A stretch of 64,000 bases of DNA from assembly GCA_959601045.1 (NCBI GenBank), contig CAUGNZ010000009.1, forward strand, positions 8,615 to 72,614. The letters are read 5' to 3'. Source of the stretch: an uncultured Collinsella sp. (GTDB lineage Bacteria; Actinomycetota; Coriobacteriia; Coriobacteriales; Coriobacteriaceae). This document shows positions 40,823 to 49,774 of the stretch, piece by piece. Below the pieces are notes generated by a model. The model worked only from the letters and a program-made list of their open reading frames with translations, made no database searches and was not told the DNA's origin. Each line of letters opens with the position of its first letter. Position 1 is the stretch's first letter. A program made the translations under genes and the position numbers.

Positions 40823-40975
40823 TTACGCGGTTTTACCAAACCGCGTAACTGCTCGACGCTGCAAACGCCCCTAAGCGGCAATCTGACGTTCAATTTCAAG
40901 GGCGCGACCAGAAGGTCAGCGCCCTTTCATTTCACGTCACCTTGCTCGCTTAGGGTCGTTTTCGCTGACGTTGCC
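40822..40975 (+). repeat. Nested-hairpin intergenic element, copy 3
   Basis: It begins within the glmM stop codon. The first hairpin is GTTACGCGGTTT (40822-40833) with 40838-40849. The outer stem 40863-40877 pairs with 40947-40961 at 14 of 15 positions. The inner hairpin AAGGGCGC / GCGCCCTT (40898-40905, 40919-40926) is that of copy 1, while the outer stem is that of copy 2. It fills the gap to the convergent M32 peptidase. Confidence 0.75.
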
Positions 40976-41027
40976 AAGACATTGGCGTCAACATAGTTGG
41001 CGTTGGCGATGGCGTGCTGGTCAATCC

Positions 41028-42602
41028 TTACAGCTCGTACAGTGTGGTGAACTTGTCCTGCAGGTAGCTGCAGTAGTAGCGGGCGTCAAAGGCCATGCCG
41101 CAGGCGCCCTTGATGAGTTCCGGCGCGTCTTTGGCGCGGCCCCACTGCCAAATGTGCTCGCCCAGCCAGGCGCGGACGGGCGCCAGATCGCCGCTCGCGC
41201 AGGCACCGGTAAGGTCGACGCCGTCGCGGCACATGGCCGGCACAAACATGGCATCGTAGGCGCTACCCAGCGCATACGTGGGGAAGTAGCCAAACGAACC
41301 GCCGCTCCAATGCGTATCCTGCAGGCAGCCGTGCGTGTCGTCGGGAACGGGAATGCCCAGGTACTCGTCCATAAAGCGGTTCCAAAGCGCGGGGATGTCC
41401 TTGGCCGCAGCCTCGCCGGCAAACAGCATACGCTCAATCTGGTAGCGCACCATAATATGCAGCGGATAGGTGAGCTCGTCGGCCTCGGTGCGGATCAACG
41501 ACGGCTGCGCGATGTTCACGGCGCGGTAGAGCGTGTCTTCGTCGACGTCGCCGTAGACCTCGGGCGCGTGACGACGCAGCACCTCGAGCAGCGGGCCCAT
41601 AAAGGCGCGGCTGCGACCCACGGTGTTCTCGAAAAAGCGGCTCTGGCTCTCGTGGATGCCCATGGAGGTGCCGCCCTCCAGGCAGGTGCGCGCGTAGGCG
41701 GGATTGACGCCCAGCTCGTACATGGTGTGCCCCGCCTCGTGGATGATGCTGTAGACGTTGGAGATGCAGTCGTCCTCGTAGATGTGCGTCGCGATGCGCG
41801 CATCACCCACGGCAAAGCCCTCGCTAAACGGATGCTCGGTAAAGGCAAGCGTGGTGTCGTCCAGGTCCAGGCCGACAAGCTTCATAAGGTCGAAGCTCAT
41901 GGCGCGCTGGGCAGCCTCGGGCACGTGGGCGTGCAAAAAGTCGGCAGCCGGCTGCTGGCCGCGCTCGCCGATGGCGTGCACGAGCGGCACGACCGTGGCC
42001 TTGACCTCGTCGCAAAACGCGTCGAAGCTCTTGGCGGAAAGGCCGCGCTCGTACTGGTCGAGCCAAACGTCGTATGGATCGCGCTTGGGGTCCATGAGCT
42101 CGGCCTGATGCTTAAGTTGGGCGACGATTCTATCCACATAGGTCTCAAAGCTCGCCCAGTCGTTGGCTGCCTTGGCCTTGCGCCACACGGCGTCCGCCTC
42201 GCAGGTGAGCCTGGTCCAGGCCTCGGCTTCTTCGGTGGGGATGGCACTGGCCTCACGTTGATCGCGGCCGAGCACACGGATCTCGTCGAGCAGCTGAGGG
42301 TCGTCGATTTTGCCGCCGGCGACGGTCTCGCGCGCTAACGAGCGTACGAGCTCAACGGACTTCTCGCTGGTCAGCAGCTTGTGATGCTCGCCGGCAAGCG
42401 TGCCCATGGCGTCGGCACGCGCTGCTGCGCCGTTGGCGGGGGCAATGGTCGCGCCGTCAAACTCGGCAATCTTGAGCAGGTACTCACGAGTCCACAGCTT
42501 GCCTTCGAGCTTGCGGAATTTTTTGACGGCCTTATCGACCTTCGTGCCTTTGGATGTCTTGCCCGCTGCAGGCTCGGCCTTCTTATCGAGTTTCTTTCCC
42601 AT
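41028..42602 (-). CDS. M32-family metallocarboxypeptidase
   Basis: A 524-residue carboxypeptidase Taq-type enzyme that removes C-terminal residues from peptides using one metal ion. The HExxH motif is at His288-His292 (IIHEAGHTMYELG), and the family's third ligand region and HES motif are in GIHESQSRFFENTVG. DSCISNVYS-type sequence (DDCISNVYSIIHEAGH) comes before it. No signal peptide is seen, so it is probably cytoplasmic, as is usual for M32. The N-terminus is Lys-rich. ATG 42602 follows AAGGA at 7 bases. It converges on glmM and is divergent from the pheS T-box leader. Confidence 0.94.
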   Translation of the reverse strand: MGKKLDKKAEPAAGKTSKGTKVDKAVKKFRKLEGKLWTREYLLKIAEFDGATIAPANGAAARADAMGTLAGEHHKLLTSEKSVELVRSLARETVAGGKIDDPQLLDEIRVLGRDQREASAIPTEEAEAWTRLTCEADAVWRKAKAANDWASFETYVDRIVAQLKHQAELMDPKRDPYDVWLDQYERGLSAKSFDAFCDEVKATVVPLVHAIGERGQQPAADFLHAHVPEAAQRAMSFDLMKLVGLDLDDTTLAFTEHPFSEGFAVGDARIATHIYEDDCISNVYSIIHEAGHTMYELGVNPAYARTCLEGGTSMGIHESQSRFFENTVGRSRAFMGPLLEVLRRHAPEVYGDVDEDTLYRAVNIAQPSLIRTEADELTYPLHIMVRYQIERMLFAGEAAAKDIPALWNRFMDEYLGIPVPDDTHGCLQDTHWSGGSFGYFPTYALGSAYDAMFVPAMCRDGVDLTGACASGDLAPVRAWLGEHIWQWGRAKDAPELIKGACGMAFDARYYCSYLQDKFTTLYEL

Positions 42603-42737
42603 ACCATATCCTTGATCTCGTGAGCCGAGCGCTTCGGGTGGGCGCGCGGCCAGTTTGCACAGCTACCTGCCTTGTACCCAGTGCGAACAAAACGGAACGC
42701 GGCGATGCACACGCAGAATGTGTTATCCTATAGCCCA

Positions 42738-43021
42738 ATGCGTTGACGGAGAGGGTTTTGCCCGCCGCGTCGCCGGCAAGAGAGGGAAGGTCATGGGCTG
42801 CGAGCCTTCCTGCGGTGACAAGGGCCAAGCGTTCACTCCCGAGCAGCGACCTCAACGGGCACGCGGCCAGCGGCGGCGAAGCCCCAGTAGGGAAGCCGTG
42901 AGCCTCGCGACAAGGGGCACAGAGTGGGCGCGGCGGGCCAGACATCCGCCGGGTCAAACAAGGTGGTACCGCGGAATTCAACCGTCCTTGGGCAATGCAC
43001 ATGCCCGAGGGCGGTTTTTTG
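42738..43021 (+). ncRNA. T-box leader of pheST
   Basis: The T-box sequence AAGGTGGTACCGCGGAA at 42960-42976 is the 3' antiterminator motif that binds uncharged tRNA acceptor ends. It is followed by a terminator hairpin (CCGTCCTTGGGC / GCCCGAGGGCGG, 42983-43014) and TTTTTT. By the downstream gene the sensed tRNA should be tRNA-Phe. Stem I lies in 42745-42835, where a hairpin with arms AGGGAAGG and CCTTCCT is visible. I could not assign the specifier codon with confidence; TTC at 42807-42809 is one candidate, but it is inside that hairpin arm. The 5' limit is estimated. Confidence 0.88.
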
Positions 43022-43105
43022 TTACCGAACCGGGCCGCACATCCGCAGCTCCGGGTGGCTCCAGCCGCCGCGGCAAGTGGATGCGCGAGAGACGAAAGGG
43101 AAGAC

Positions 43106-44182
43106 ATGAGTCTGATTGATGATCTGGTCAAACTCGAGGAAGAGGCCAAGGAGCTCGTCGCAGGCGCCGACGACGCAGCCAAGCTCGAGGCTGCGCGCGT
43201 TGAGCTGCTCGGCCGCAAGGGCCGCATCACCGGCCTGATGCGCATGATGGGCAAGCTCGCCCCCGAGGATCGTCCCGTGATGGGCAAACGAGCCAACGAG
43301 ATGCGCCAGCTGATTGAGGGCATGCTCGACGAGCGCAACACCGAGATGAAGGCCGCCGCCCTCAAGCGCGCACTGGAGCACGACGCCGTCGACATCACGC
43401 TGCCGGGCATCCGTCCGCAGATCGGCCACCAGCACCTGATCAAGCAAATCATCGAGGAGGCCGAGGACATCTTCTGCGGCATCGGCTACACCGTCGAGTC
43501 CGGCCCCATGGTCGACACCTCCTACTACAACTTCACCGCGCTCAACGCTCCCATGGATCACCCGAGCCGCTCGGCCCGCGATACCTTCTACGTGGTCGAC
43601 AACAACCCCGGCAGCGTCGCGCACCCCGAGGCTCACGCCCACGGCGAGTCCGACGTGCTGCTGCGCACCCAGACTTCGGGCGTGCAGATCCACACTATGG
43701 AGTCGCAGAAGCCGCCCATCTACATGATCTGCCCGGGCACCGTCTACCGTCCCGACACGGCCGATGCCTGCCACCTGCCGCAGTTCAACCAGATCGAGGG
43801 CCTGGTCGTCGACGAGGGCATCACCTTTGGCGACCTGAAGGGCACGCTCGACTACTTTGTTAAGTGCATGTTTGGCGAGGACCGCAAGACGCGCTATCGC
43901 CCGCACTTCTTCCCCTTCACCGAGCCCAGCTGCGAGGTGGACGTGAGCTGCCACGTGTGCGGCGGCAAGGGCTGCAACTTCTGCAAGCACAGCGGCTGGA
44001 TCGAGATTCTGGGCTGCGGTATGGTCGACCCCAACGTCCTGATCAACTGCGGCATCGATCCCGAGAAGTACACCGGCTTCGCCTTTGGCATTGGCGCCGA
44101 GCGCGTCGCGGCCCTACGCTACGACCTGCCGGACCTCAGAACGCTCATGACGGGCGATATGCGTTTCTTGAATCAGTTCTAG
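43106..44182 (+). CDS. pheS: Phenylalanine-tRNA ligase alpha subunit
   Basis: The 358-residue catalytic subunit of the alpha2-beta2 synthetase that charges tRNA-Phe. An N-terminal coiled-coil (about 1-90) is followed by the class II core. Motif 1 surrounds GIRPQIGHQHLI, motif 2 is around FRPH-like text (RYRPHFFPFTEPSCEVDV), and motif 3 is GFAFGIGAERVAALRY. A CHVCGGKGCNFCKHSG insert carries four Cys, a known zinc-like feature of some bacterial PheS. ATG 43106 follows GAAAGGGAAG. It is controlled by the upstream T-box. pheT follows after 184 bases containing a degenerate repeat. Confidence 0.96.
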   Translation: MSLIDDLVKLEEEAKELVAGADDAAKLEAARVELLGRKGRITGLMRMMGKLAPEDRPVMGKRANEMRQLIEGMLDERNTEMKAAALKRALEHDAVDITLPGIRPQIGHQHLIKQIIEEAEDIFCGIGYTVESGPMVDTSYYNFTALNAPMDHPSRSARDTFYVVDNNPGSVAHPEAHAHGESDVLLRTQTSGVQIHTMESQKPPIYMICPGTVYRPDTADACHLPQFNQIEGLVVDEGITFGDLKGTLDYFVKCMFGEDRKTRYRPHFFPFTEPSCEVDVSCHVCGGKGCNFCKHSGWIEILGCGMVDPNVLINCGIDPEKYTGFAFGIGAERVAALRYDLPDLRTLMTGDMRFLNQF

Positions 44183-44189
44183 GCTGCGG

Positions 44190-44292
44190 CTTGCCCAAGC
44201 ACGGCACCTCGGCGCTCATTCGTCGCTTGCGTACCAAAGTACGCGGCACTCCTCTTTCGGGCCGATCTGCCGCACTTGGACAACCCTCGCTT
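44190..44292 (+). repeat. Degenerate nested-hairpin element between pheS and pheT
   Basis: The outer arms around 44191-44214 and 44259-44284 pair at roughly 18 of 23 positions. The inner GCGTAC-caaa-GTACGC and CTCCTCTTTC match copy 2 at 15973-16001. It is the only copy inside an operon. Confidence 0.5.
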
Positions 44293-44366
44293 TGTAAGGA
44301 ATGTTCACAAAGTTGAAGTTTCCACCTGCATCTCTTCGCAGGCTTTCAGTATGAAAGGAGAGCTAG

Positions 44367-46820
44367 ATGCGTGTTTCTTACGACTGGCTCAAGACCATGA
44401 TCGATATTCCGGAGGATCCCAAGACCCTTTCGGACGAATATATCCGTACCGGCACCGAGGTCGAGGCGATCGACACCGTGGGCGAGTCCTTCGACCACGT
44501 GGTGACTGCCAAGGTGCTCACCAAGACCCCGCACCCCGATAGCGACCACATGTATGTGTGCTCGGTCGACGTGGGTGACAAGAACCTCGACGCTGGCGGC
44601 AATCCCGCTCCGCTGCAGATCGTCTGCGGCGCGCAGAACTTCGAGGCCGGCGACCACATCGTCACGGCCATGATCGGCGCAGTCCTGCCCGGCGACGTCA
44701 AGATCAAGAAGAGCAAGCTTCGCGGCGTCGTGTCCATGGGCATGAACTGCTCTGCGCGCGAACTCGGCCTGGGCGGCGACCACTCCGGCATCATGATCCT
44801 GCCCGAGGATACGCCCTGCGGCATGCCGTTTGCCGAGTATGTGGGCTCGAGCGATACCGTGCTCGACTGCGAGATCACGCCCAACCGCCCCGACTGCCTG
44901 TCCATGATCGGCATGGCCCGCGAGACCGGTGCCATCTTCGACCGCGATTTCCACGTTGAGCTGCCCGCCATCCAGGCCGAGACCGGCCGCACGACGGACG
45001 ACGAGCTTTCGGTCGAGATTGCCGACGAGGGCCTGTGCGACCGCTATGTCGCTCGCATCGTGCGCAACGTGAAGGTCGGCCCGTCGCCCGACTGGATGGT
45101 CAAGCGCCTCAACGCCCTGGGCGTGCGTCCGCACAACAACATCGTCGACATCACCAACTATGTGATGATGCTCACCGGTCAGCCGCTGCACGCCTTTGAC
45201 CTGTCCAGCTTTGCCGAGCGCGAGGGCCGTCGCCGCGTGGTGGTTCGCGCTGCCCAGCAGGACGAGAAGTTCACGACCCTCGACGGCGAGGAGCGCACGC
45301 TCGACGCCGGCATGGGCCTCATCACCGACGGCGAGCGTCCCGTGGCGCTGGCCGGCGTCATGGGCGGCATGGATTCCGAGATCGAGGACGACACCGTCGA
45401 CGTGATGGTCGAGAGCGCCTGCTTCAACGCCGGTCGCACCTCGCATACCAGCCGCGACCTGTCGCTGATCTCGGACGCCTCCATTCGCTTTGAGCGCCAG
45501 GTCGACGAGACCGGCTGCGTGGATGTGGCCAACGTGGCCTGCGCGCTCATCGAGGAGATTGCCGGCGGCCAGGTCGCTCCCGGCTACATCGACGTGTTCC
45601 CCGCTCCTAAGACCATCGACAGCATCAAGCTGCGCCTGGCCCGCGTGCACGCCATCTGCGGCGCCGACATCGAGCCCGACTTTATCGAGCGCTCGCTCAC
45701 CCGCTTGGGTTGCACCGTCGAGCGCGACGGCGAGGACTTTATGGTTACCCCGCCGAGCTTCCGTCCCGACCTGCCGCGCGAGATCGATCTGATCGAGGAA
45801 GTCCTGCGCCTGTGGGGCATGGGCCGCGTGACGGCGACCATCCCGGCTGCCAAGAACCACATCGGCGGCCTGACCCGCGAGCAGAAGCTCACCCGCAAGG
45901 TCGGCGAGATCCTGCGCGCCTGCGGCCTCAACGAGACCACGACCTTTGGCTTTGCCGCCCCGGGCGACCTGGAGAAGATCGGCATGTCCACCGAGGGCCG
46001 CGGCTGCCCCGTGGTGCTCATGAACCCGCTGGTGGCCGAGCAGACCGAGATGCGTCGCTCGCTGCTGCCGGGCCTGCTGCAATCCGTGGCCTACAACGAG
46101 GCCCACGGCACGCCCAACGTGCACCTGTACGAGGTCGGCAGCCTGTTCCACGGTCGCGAGAACGCCAGCCTGCCCAAGGAGACCAAGTCCGTGGCGGGTG
46201 TGCTCTCGGGCCAGTGGAGCGAGCAGTCCTGGAACATGAAGTACCGCAAGCTGCGCTTCTTCTTTGGCAAGGGCATTGTCGAGGAGCTGCTTGCCCAGCT
46301 GCGTATCGAGAAGGTTCGCTTCCGTTCCGTCGAGGGCGAGGGCTATGCCTTCTTGCAGCCGGGCCGTGCCGCCGAGGTCCTCTCGGGCGGTACCGTGCTG
46401 GGCTGGGTCGGCGAGATCCACCCCGAGGCGCGCGAGGCGATGGGCATCGATGAGGTCGTCGTTGCCTTTGAGCTCGACCTGGACAAGCTGATCAAGGGCG
46501 CCCGCAACCAGGAGAACTACCGCGAGTTCTCGCAGTACCCGGCTGTTGAGCACGATCTTGCCATTGTGGTCGACAACGCCGTGACCTGCGAGGATCTTGA
46601 GCGCCGCATTACGAGCGCCGGCGGCAAGCTGCTCGAGGGCGTGCGCCTGTTCGATGTCTACCGCGATCCGGTTCGCATCGGCAAGGGCAAAAAGTCCATG
46701 GCCTTTGCGCTCACGTATCGCGCTGACGACCACACGCTCACCAGCGAAGAGGTCGAGAAGGCGCACCAGAAGATCGTCACCAAGGTGTGCAAGGGCGTAA
46801 ACGGCGAGGTCCGCGGCTAG
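44367..46820 (+). CDS. pheT: Phenylalanine-tRNA ligase beta subunit
   Basis: An 817-residue PheT of the usual length. It has an N-terminal EMAP-type tRNA-binding domain (about 40-150: VVTAKVLTKTPHPDSDHMYV), a B3/B4 editing domain around 210-385 that hydrolyses mischarged Tyr-tRNA-Phe, and a B5 domain at about 405-480 (VTPPSFRPDLPREIDLIEEV). A synthetase-like core follows, with a C-terminal anticodon-binding FDX-ACB domain from about 720 (YPAVEHDLAIVVDNAV). The ATG follows AAAGGAG. It is the second gene of the T-box-controlled operon and is closed by a hairpin terminator. Confidence 0.97.
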   Translation: MRVSYDWLKTMIDIPEDPKTLSDEYIRTGTEVEAIDTVGESFDHVVTAKVLTKTPHPDSDHMYVCSVDVGDKNLDAGGNPAPLQIVCGAQNFEAGDHIVTAMIGAVLPGDVKIKKSKLRGVVSMGMNCSARELGLGGDHSGIMILPEDTPCGMPFAEYVGSSDTVLDCEITPNRPDCLSMIGMARETGAIFDRDFHVELPAIQAETGRTTDDELSVEIADEGLCDRYVARIVRNVKVGPSPDWMVKRLNALGVRPHNNIVDITNYVMMLTGQPLHAFDLSSFAEREGRRRVVVRAAQQDEKFTTLDGEERTLDAGMGLITDGERPVALAGVMGGMDSEIEDDTVDVMVESACFNAGRTSHTSRDLSLISDASIRFERQVDETGCVDVANVACALIEEIAGGQVAPGYIDVFPAPKTIDSIKLRLARVHAICGADIEPDFIERSLTRLGCTVERDGEDFMVTPPSFRPDLPREIDLIEEVLRLWGMGRVTATIPAAKNHIGGLTREQKLTRKVGEILRACGLNETTTFGFAAPGDLEKIGMSTEGRGCPVVLMNPLVAEQTEMRRSLLPGLLQSVAYNEAHGTPNVHLYEVGSLFHGRENASLPKETKSVAGVLSGQWSEQSWNMKYRKLRFFFGKGIVEELLAQLRIEKVRFRSVEGEGYAFLQPGRAAEVLSGGTVLGWVGEIHPEAREAMGIDEVVVAFELDLDKLIKGARNQENYREFSQYPAVEHDLAIVVDNAVTCEDLERRITSAGGKLLEGVRLFDVYRDPVRIGKGKKSMAFALTYRADDHTLTSEEVEKAHQKIVTKVCKGVNGEVRG

Positions 46821-46850
46821 GACCGCTTGCGTCTGTGACGAATGTATTAC

Positions 46851-46887
46851 AAAACGGTGCACTGCTTTGTTGGCAGTGTGCCGTTTT
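46851..46887. terminator. Terminator after pheT
   Basis: AAAACGGTGCACTGC and GCAGTGTGCCGTTTT form a stem of 15 positions with one mismatch and a 7-base loop, and end with TTTT. A runs upstream make it usable in both directions. Confidence 0.8.
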
Positions 46888-46905
46888 GCTATGATACCCG
46901 GCGGC

Positions 46906-46933
46906 GTGTTACGAATCTAACAATACGTAACAC
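46906..46933. promoter_or_regulatory. NikR-like palindrome upstream of the ECF importer
   Basis: GTGTTACG and CGTAACAC form a perfect 8-bp inverted repeat with a 12-base spacer. The core GTGTTAC-N14-GTAACAC resembles the nickel-repressor (NikR) boxes described in some bacteria. It lies about 55 bases before the nikM/cbiM-type gene. Confidence 0.65.
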
Positions 46934-46989
46934 TGGCAAGGTTATTCAAGCGGCGCTGCAATTCCGTGCGCCGACAACCGGGAGGCGCT

Positions 46990-48072
46990 ATGCACATTCC
47001 AGATAATTATTTGTCCCCGCAGACCGATGCCGTTATGGCGGTGGCGATGGTGCCCGTATGGGTTCACTGCATCAAAAAGGTGCGCGCCACGCTCGATCGC
47101 GAGCATATGGCGTTCCTGGGCATCTGCGCCGCATTCTCCTTCTTGCTCATGATGTTCAACGTTCCGCTGCCCGGCGGTACCACTGGTCACGCCGTCGGCG
47201 GCGCACTCATCGCGCTGCTGCTGGGCCCCGAGGCCGCGGCTATCGCTGTCTCGGTCGCTCTGGCGCTGCAGGCGCTGCTGTTTGGCGACGGCGGCGTTCT
47301 GTCGTTTGGCGCCAACTGCTTTAACATGGCCTTTGTGCTGCCGTGTGTCGCTGCTATCGTGTTCCGTGCGCTCAACAGCCGTCTGCACGACAAGAGCTGG
47401 GGCACCTCGGTTTCTGCCATCGTGAGCGGTTGGGTCGGCCTGTGCCTGGCGGCCCTGTGCGCGGCAATCGAGTTTGGTATTCAGCCGATGCTCTTCACCA
47501 ACGCTTCGGGCGCTCCGCTGTACTGCCCCTTCCCGCTGTCCGTGGCTATTCCGGCCATGTTGGTCCCGCATATGCTGGTTGCCGGCGTGATCGAGGGCGT
47601 GGCGACGGCCGCCATCTATGGTTTCATTAAGAAGACGGCGCCGAGCATTATCGTCGGGCCCGAGGCCGTCGATGGCCAGCTTGCCGCCGATGGTACCGCC
47701 AAGAAGACTTCCCTAATCCCTACGCTCATTCTGGTCGCCGTGCTTGTCTTGGCCACGCCGCTGGGCCTTTTGGCCACGGGTGACGCCTGGGGCGAGTGGG
47801 ACGCTGAGGGCGCCGCGACCGCCGTTCAGGAGGCTGGTGACGACAGTCTGCAGGCTTCGGTCGGCCTCGATGCTCCGACCTTTGCCGATGCGCTGCCCAC
47901 GGGCGACTACCTGCAGGTTTATTCCGAGGAGCAGGGCCTTGGCTTTGCCGGCCAGGCCGCGATGTATATTCTTTCGGGCGTGATTGGCGTGGCGGTGCTT
48001 ACCATCGCATTCCGCCTGGTCTCGCTGACGGTCAAGGAAAGCGGTGCTCATGGCAATAGCCGAGCTGCCTAG
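46990..48072 (+). CDS. ECF transporter substrate-specific component (NikMN/CbiMN-type fusion)
   Basis: A 360-residue membrane protein that binds Ni2+ or Co2+. The mature N-terminus starts Met-His-Ile-Pro (MHIPDNYLS), the metal-coordinating segment of NikM/CbiM, which fixes ATG 46990 as the start. It is preceded by GGGAGGCG. Residues 1-210 form the CbiM-type core (PLPGGTTGHAVGGALIALLL, FGANCFNMAF). Residues 230-360 hold two helices flanking an extracellular loop, matching a fused NikN/CbiN-like part (TPLGLLATGDAWGEWDAEG). It overlaps the next gene by 23 bases. The NikR-like box favours nickel over cobalt, but this is not proven. Confidence 0.9.
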   Translation: MHIPDNYLSPQTDAVMAVAMVPVWVHCIKKVRATLDREHMAFLGICAAFSFLLMMFNVPLPGGTTGHAVGGALIALLLGPEAAAIAVSVALALQALLFGDGGVLSFGANCFNMAFVLPCVAAIVFRALNSRLHDKSWGTSVSAIVSGWVGLCLAALCAAIEFGIQPMLFTNASGAPLYCPFPLSVAIPAMLVPHMLVAGVIEGVATAAIYGFIKKTAPSIIVGPEAVDGQLAADGTAKKTSLIPTLILVAVLVLATPLGLLATGDAWGEWDAEGAATAVQEAGDDSLQASVGLDAPTFADALPTGDYLQVYSEEQGLGFAGQAAMYILSGVIGVAVLTIAFRLVSLTVKESGAHGNSRAA

Positions 48073-48886
48073 CTGGCTTGCGGCCGAGGAGCGATATGAG
48101 CCCGTGGGGGCTCGGCATCGCGTGATGCAAAAGAATGTCCTGCACCTGGCGAGCCTGCTTGAGCGGGTTCGCCTGGGTGGAGGCGCGCACGAGGGCGGGT
48201 CGATGGTCGACCGCGCCCTTTCTTGCGTTTCGGCTCCGGTGCGCCTGGTGGGGATGTTCGTTTGCGTTCTGTGCGTGTGCCTGACGCAAAGCCCGCTGTA
48301 CCTGATGTTGATGGCGGCGATCGCGTTGGTGCTGGTCGCGGTGCGCCCAGCACGCGGGTTGCGCGCGACTTTCGTGCCGGCGCTCGGCGCCGCGGGACTC
48401 GCAGTGGTTCTGGCGCTGCCTGCCCTGCTGCTGGGCGCTTCCGCTACGGGCGCCATGCTCAAGATTGCGCTCAAGACGTTCATTAATGTGTCGCTGGTGC
48501 TGGGCGTTTCGTGGACCCTCACGTGGAGCCGCATGTCGGCAGCGCTCAAGATGCTGCATCTGCCCGACGAGGTCATCTTTACCTTTGATATGGCACTCAA
48601 GCATATCGAGGTGCTGGGACGCACAGCGCACGATCTGTGCGAATCGGTCATGCTGCGCAGCGTTGGCCGTACGCCTGAGGGATTTTCGCGTACCGATTCG
48701 ATCGCGGGTATCATGGGCATGACCTTTATCAAGGCGATGGAATGCAGCCACGCGATGGACGAGGCTATGCTTTGCCGCGGCTTTGCCGGTGCGTATCCGG
48801 CGCCCGCACGGAGCGGACTGAGCTGGCGCGATGCGGTTTATGCGGTCGCCGTGGCGCTGTTTGCGGTGCTGTGCGCTGTGCTGTAG
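48050..48886 (+). CDS. ECF transporter transmembrane component (CbiQ/NikQ)
   Basis: A 278-residue EcfT-type coupling protein that links the metal-binding membrane subunit to the ATPase. It has about five to six helices between residues 60 and 275 and the coupling-helix signature around ESVMLRSVGRTP and AMDEAMLCRGFAG, matching the two A-R-G type motifs of EcfT. ATG 48050 lies inside the end of the previous gene, about 9 bases after AAGGAAAG, implying translational coupling. The ATPase gene follows 41 bases later. Confidence 0.9.
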   Translation: MAIAELPSWLAAEERYEPVGARHRVMQKNVLHLASLLERVRLGGGAHEGGSMVDRALSCVSAPVRLVGMFVCVLCVCLTQSPLYLMLMAAIALVLVAVRPARGLRATFVPALGAAGLAVVLALPALLLGASATGAMLKIALKTFINVSLVLGVSWTLTWSRMSAALKMLHLPDEVIFTFDMALKHIEVLGRTAHDLCESVMLRSVGRTPEGFSRTDSIAGIMGMTFIKAMECSHAMDEAMLCRGFAGAYPAPARSGLSWRDAVYAVAVALFAVLCAVL

Positions 48887-48927
48887 TGCGGACGGGGCTG
48901 TTGATGTGAATAGGGAAGGGCGACGTT

Positions 48928-49695
48928 TTGACGATCGATATGAATAATGCGGCGGGCACGAACGGTGCGGGCGCCGAGGTCGCGCCGCTCATCGAGCTAC
49001 GCGACGTGGTGTTTTCCTATGCGGGCCATACGGTGGTCGACGGCGTTTCGCTGCAGGTCGATCGTGGCGAGCTCGTTGCCCTGCTTGGCCCGAATGGCTG
49101 CGGCAAGACGACGATCATGCGCCTTATTAACGGTCTTGAGCTCGCAGACGCGGGTGCGTACCTGTTCGACGGGCATGCGGTCGACGCGGCGTTTCTAAAG
49201 GATTCCGTGGCTTCCCAGCGCTTTCACCAGCGCGTAGGCTTCGTGTTTCAAAATGCCGATGCCCAGCTGTTTTGCGCCACGGTAGGCGAGGAGGTCGCCT
49301 TTGGCCCGGCTCAAATGGGGCTGTCGACAGACGAGCTTAAGTGCCGCGTTCGCGATGCCATGGAGCTGTTCCAGGTTTCCGATCTGGTCGATGCCTCGCC
49401 CTATCAGCTTTCGGGCGGGCAAAAAAAGCGTGTGGCGCTGGCGGCCGTCGTGTCGATGAACCCCGATATCCTGGTGCTCGACGAGCCTACCAACGGACTC
49501 GATGAGGATTCGTGCGACATCGTGGTCAGCTTTTTGCTGGCTTATGTTGCTGCCGGCAAGACGGTCTTAATGAGCACACACCATCAGGATTTGGTACGAC
49601 GCCTGGGTGCCCGCGCCATCTATATCGACCGATATCATCACGTGGTCGAGGCGCCCATGCCATCGTATGGAACCGAGAGCGCCGACGCGGAATAG
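48928..49695 (+). CDS. ECF transporter ATPase (CbiO/NikO)
   Basis: A 255-residue ABC ATPase that powers the metal importer. Walker A is at residues 54-62 (GPNGCGKTT), the Q-loop is in FVFQNADAQLF, the signature is LSGGQKKRVALA, Walker B is ILVLDEPTNGLD, and the switch His lies in MSTHHQD. The TTG start at 48928 is chosen since GGGAAGGG is 7 bases upstream; an ATG four codons later is too far from it. It completes a three-gene unit with the two membrane components; no separate nikR gene is in the window. Confidence 0.94.
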   Translation: MTIDMNNAAGTNGAGAEVAPLIELRDVVFSYAGHTVVDGVSLQVDRGELVALLGPNGCGKTTIMRLINGLELADAGAYLFDGHAVDAAFLKDSVASQRFHQRVGFVFQNADAQLFCATVGEEVAFGPAQMGLSTDELKCRVRDAMELFQVSDLVDASPYQLSGGQKKRVALAAVVSMNPDILVLDEPTNGLDEDSCDIVVSFLLAYVAAGKTVLMSTHHQDLVRRLGARAIYIDRYHHVVEAPMPSYGTESADAE

Positions 49696-49774
49696 TTGCC
49701 GGATAGTAGGGGTGCGGCCGCGTGCGTGGCCCGCTGTGAATGGTATAGTTATCCGGGTTTTTACGGGGGTGGCT

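Noticed and set aside
44346..46862. Open frame of about 838 codons opposite pheT
   Set aside because: Pure antisense shadow of pheT with low-complexity Leu/Ala/His-rich translation and no start context.
46888..46989. Cobalamin riboswitch before the ECF metal importer
   Set aside because: The leader is only about 100 bases and lacks the B12-box. The perfect palindrome fits a protein operator better.
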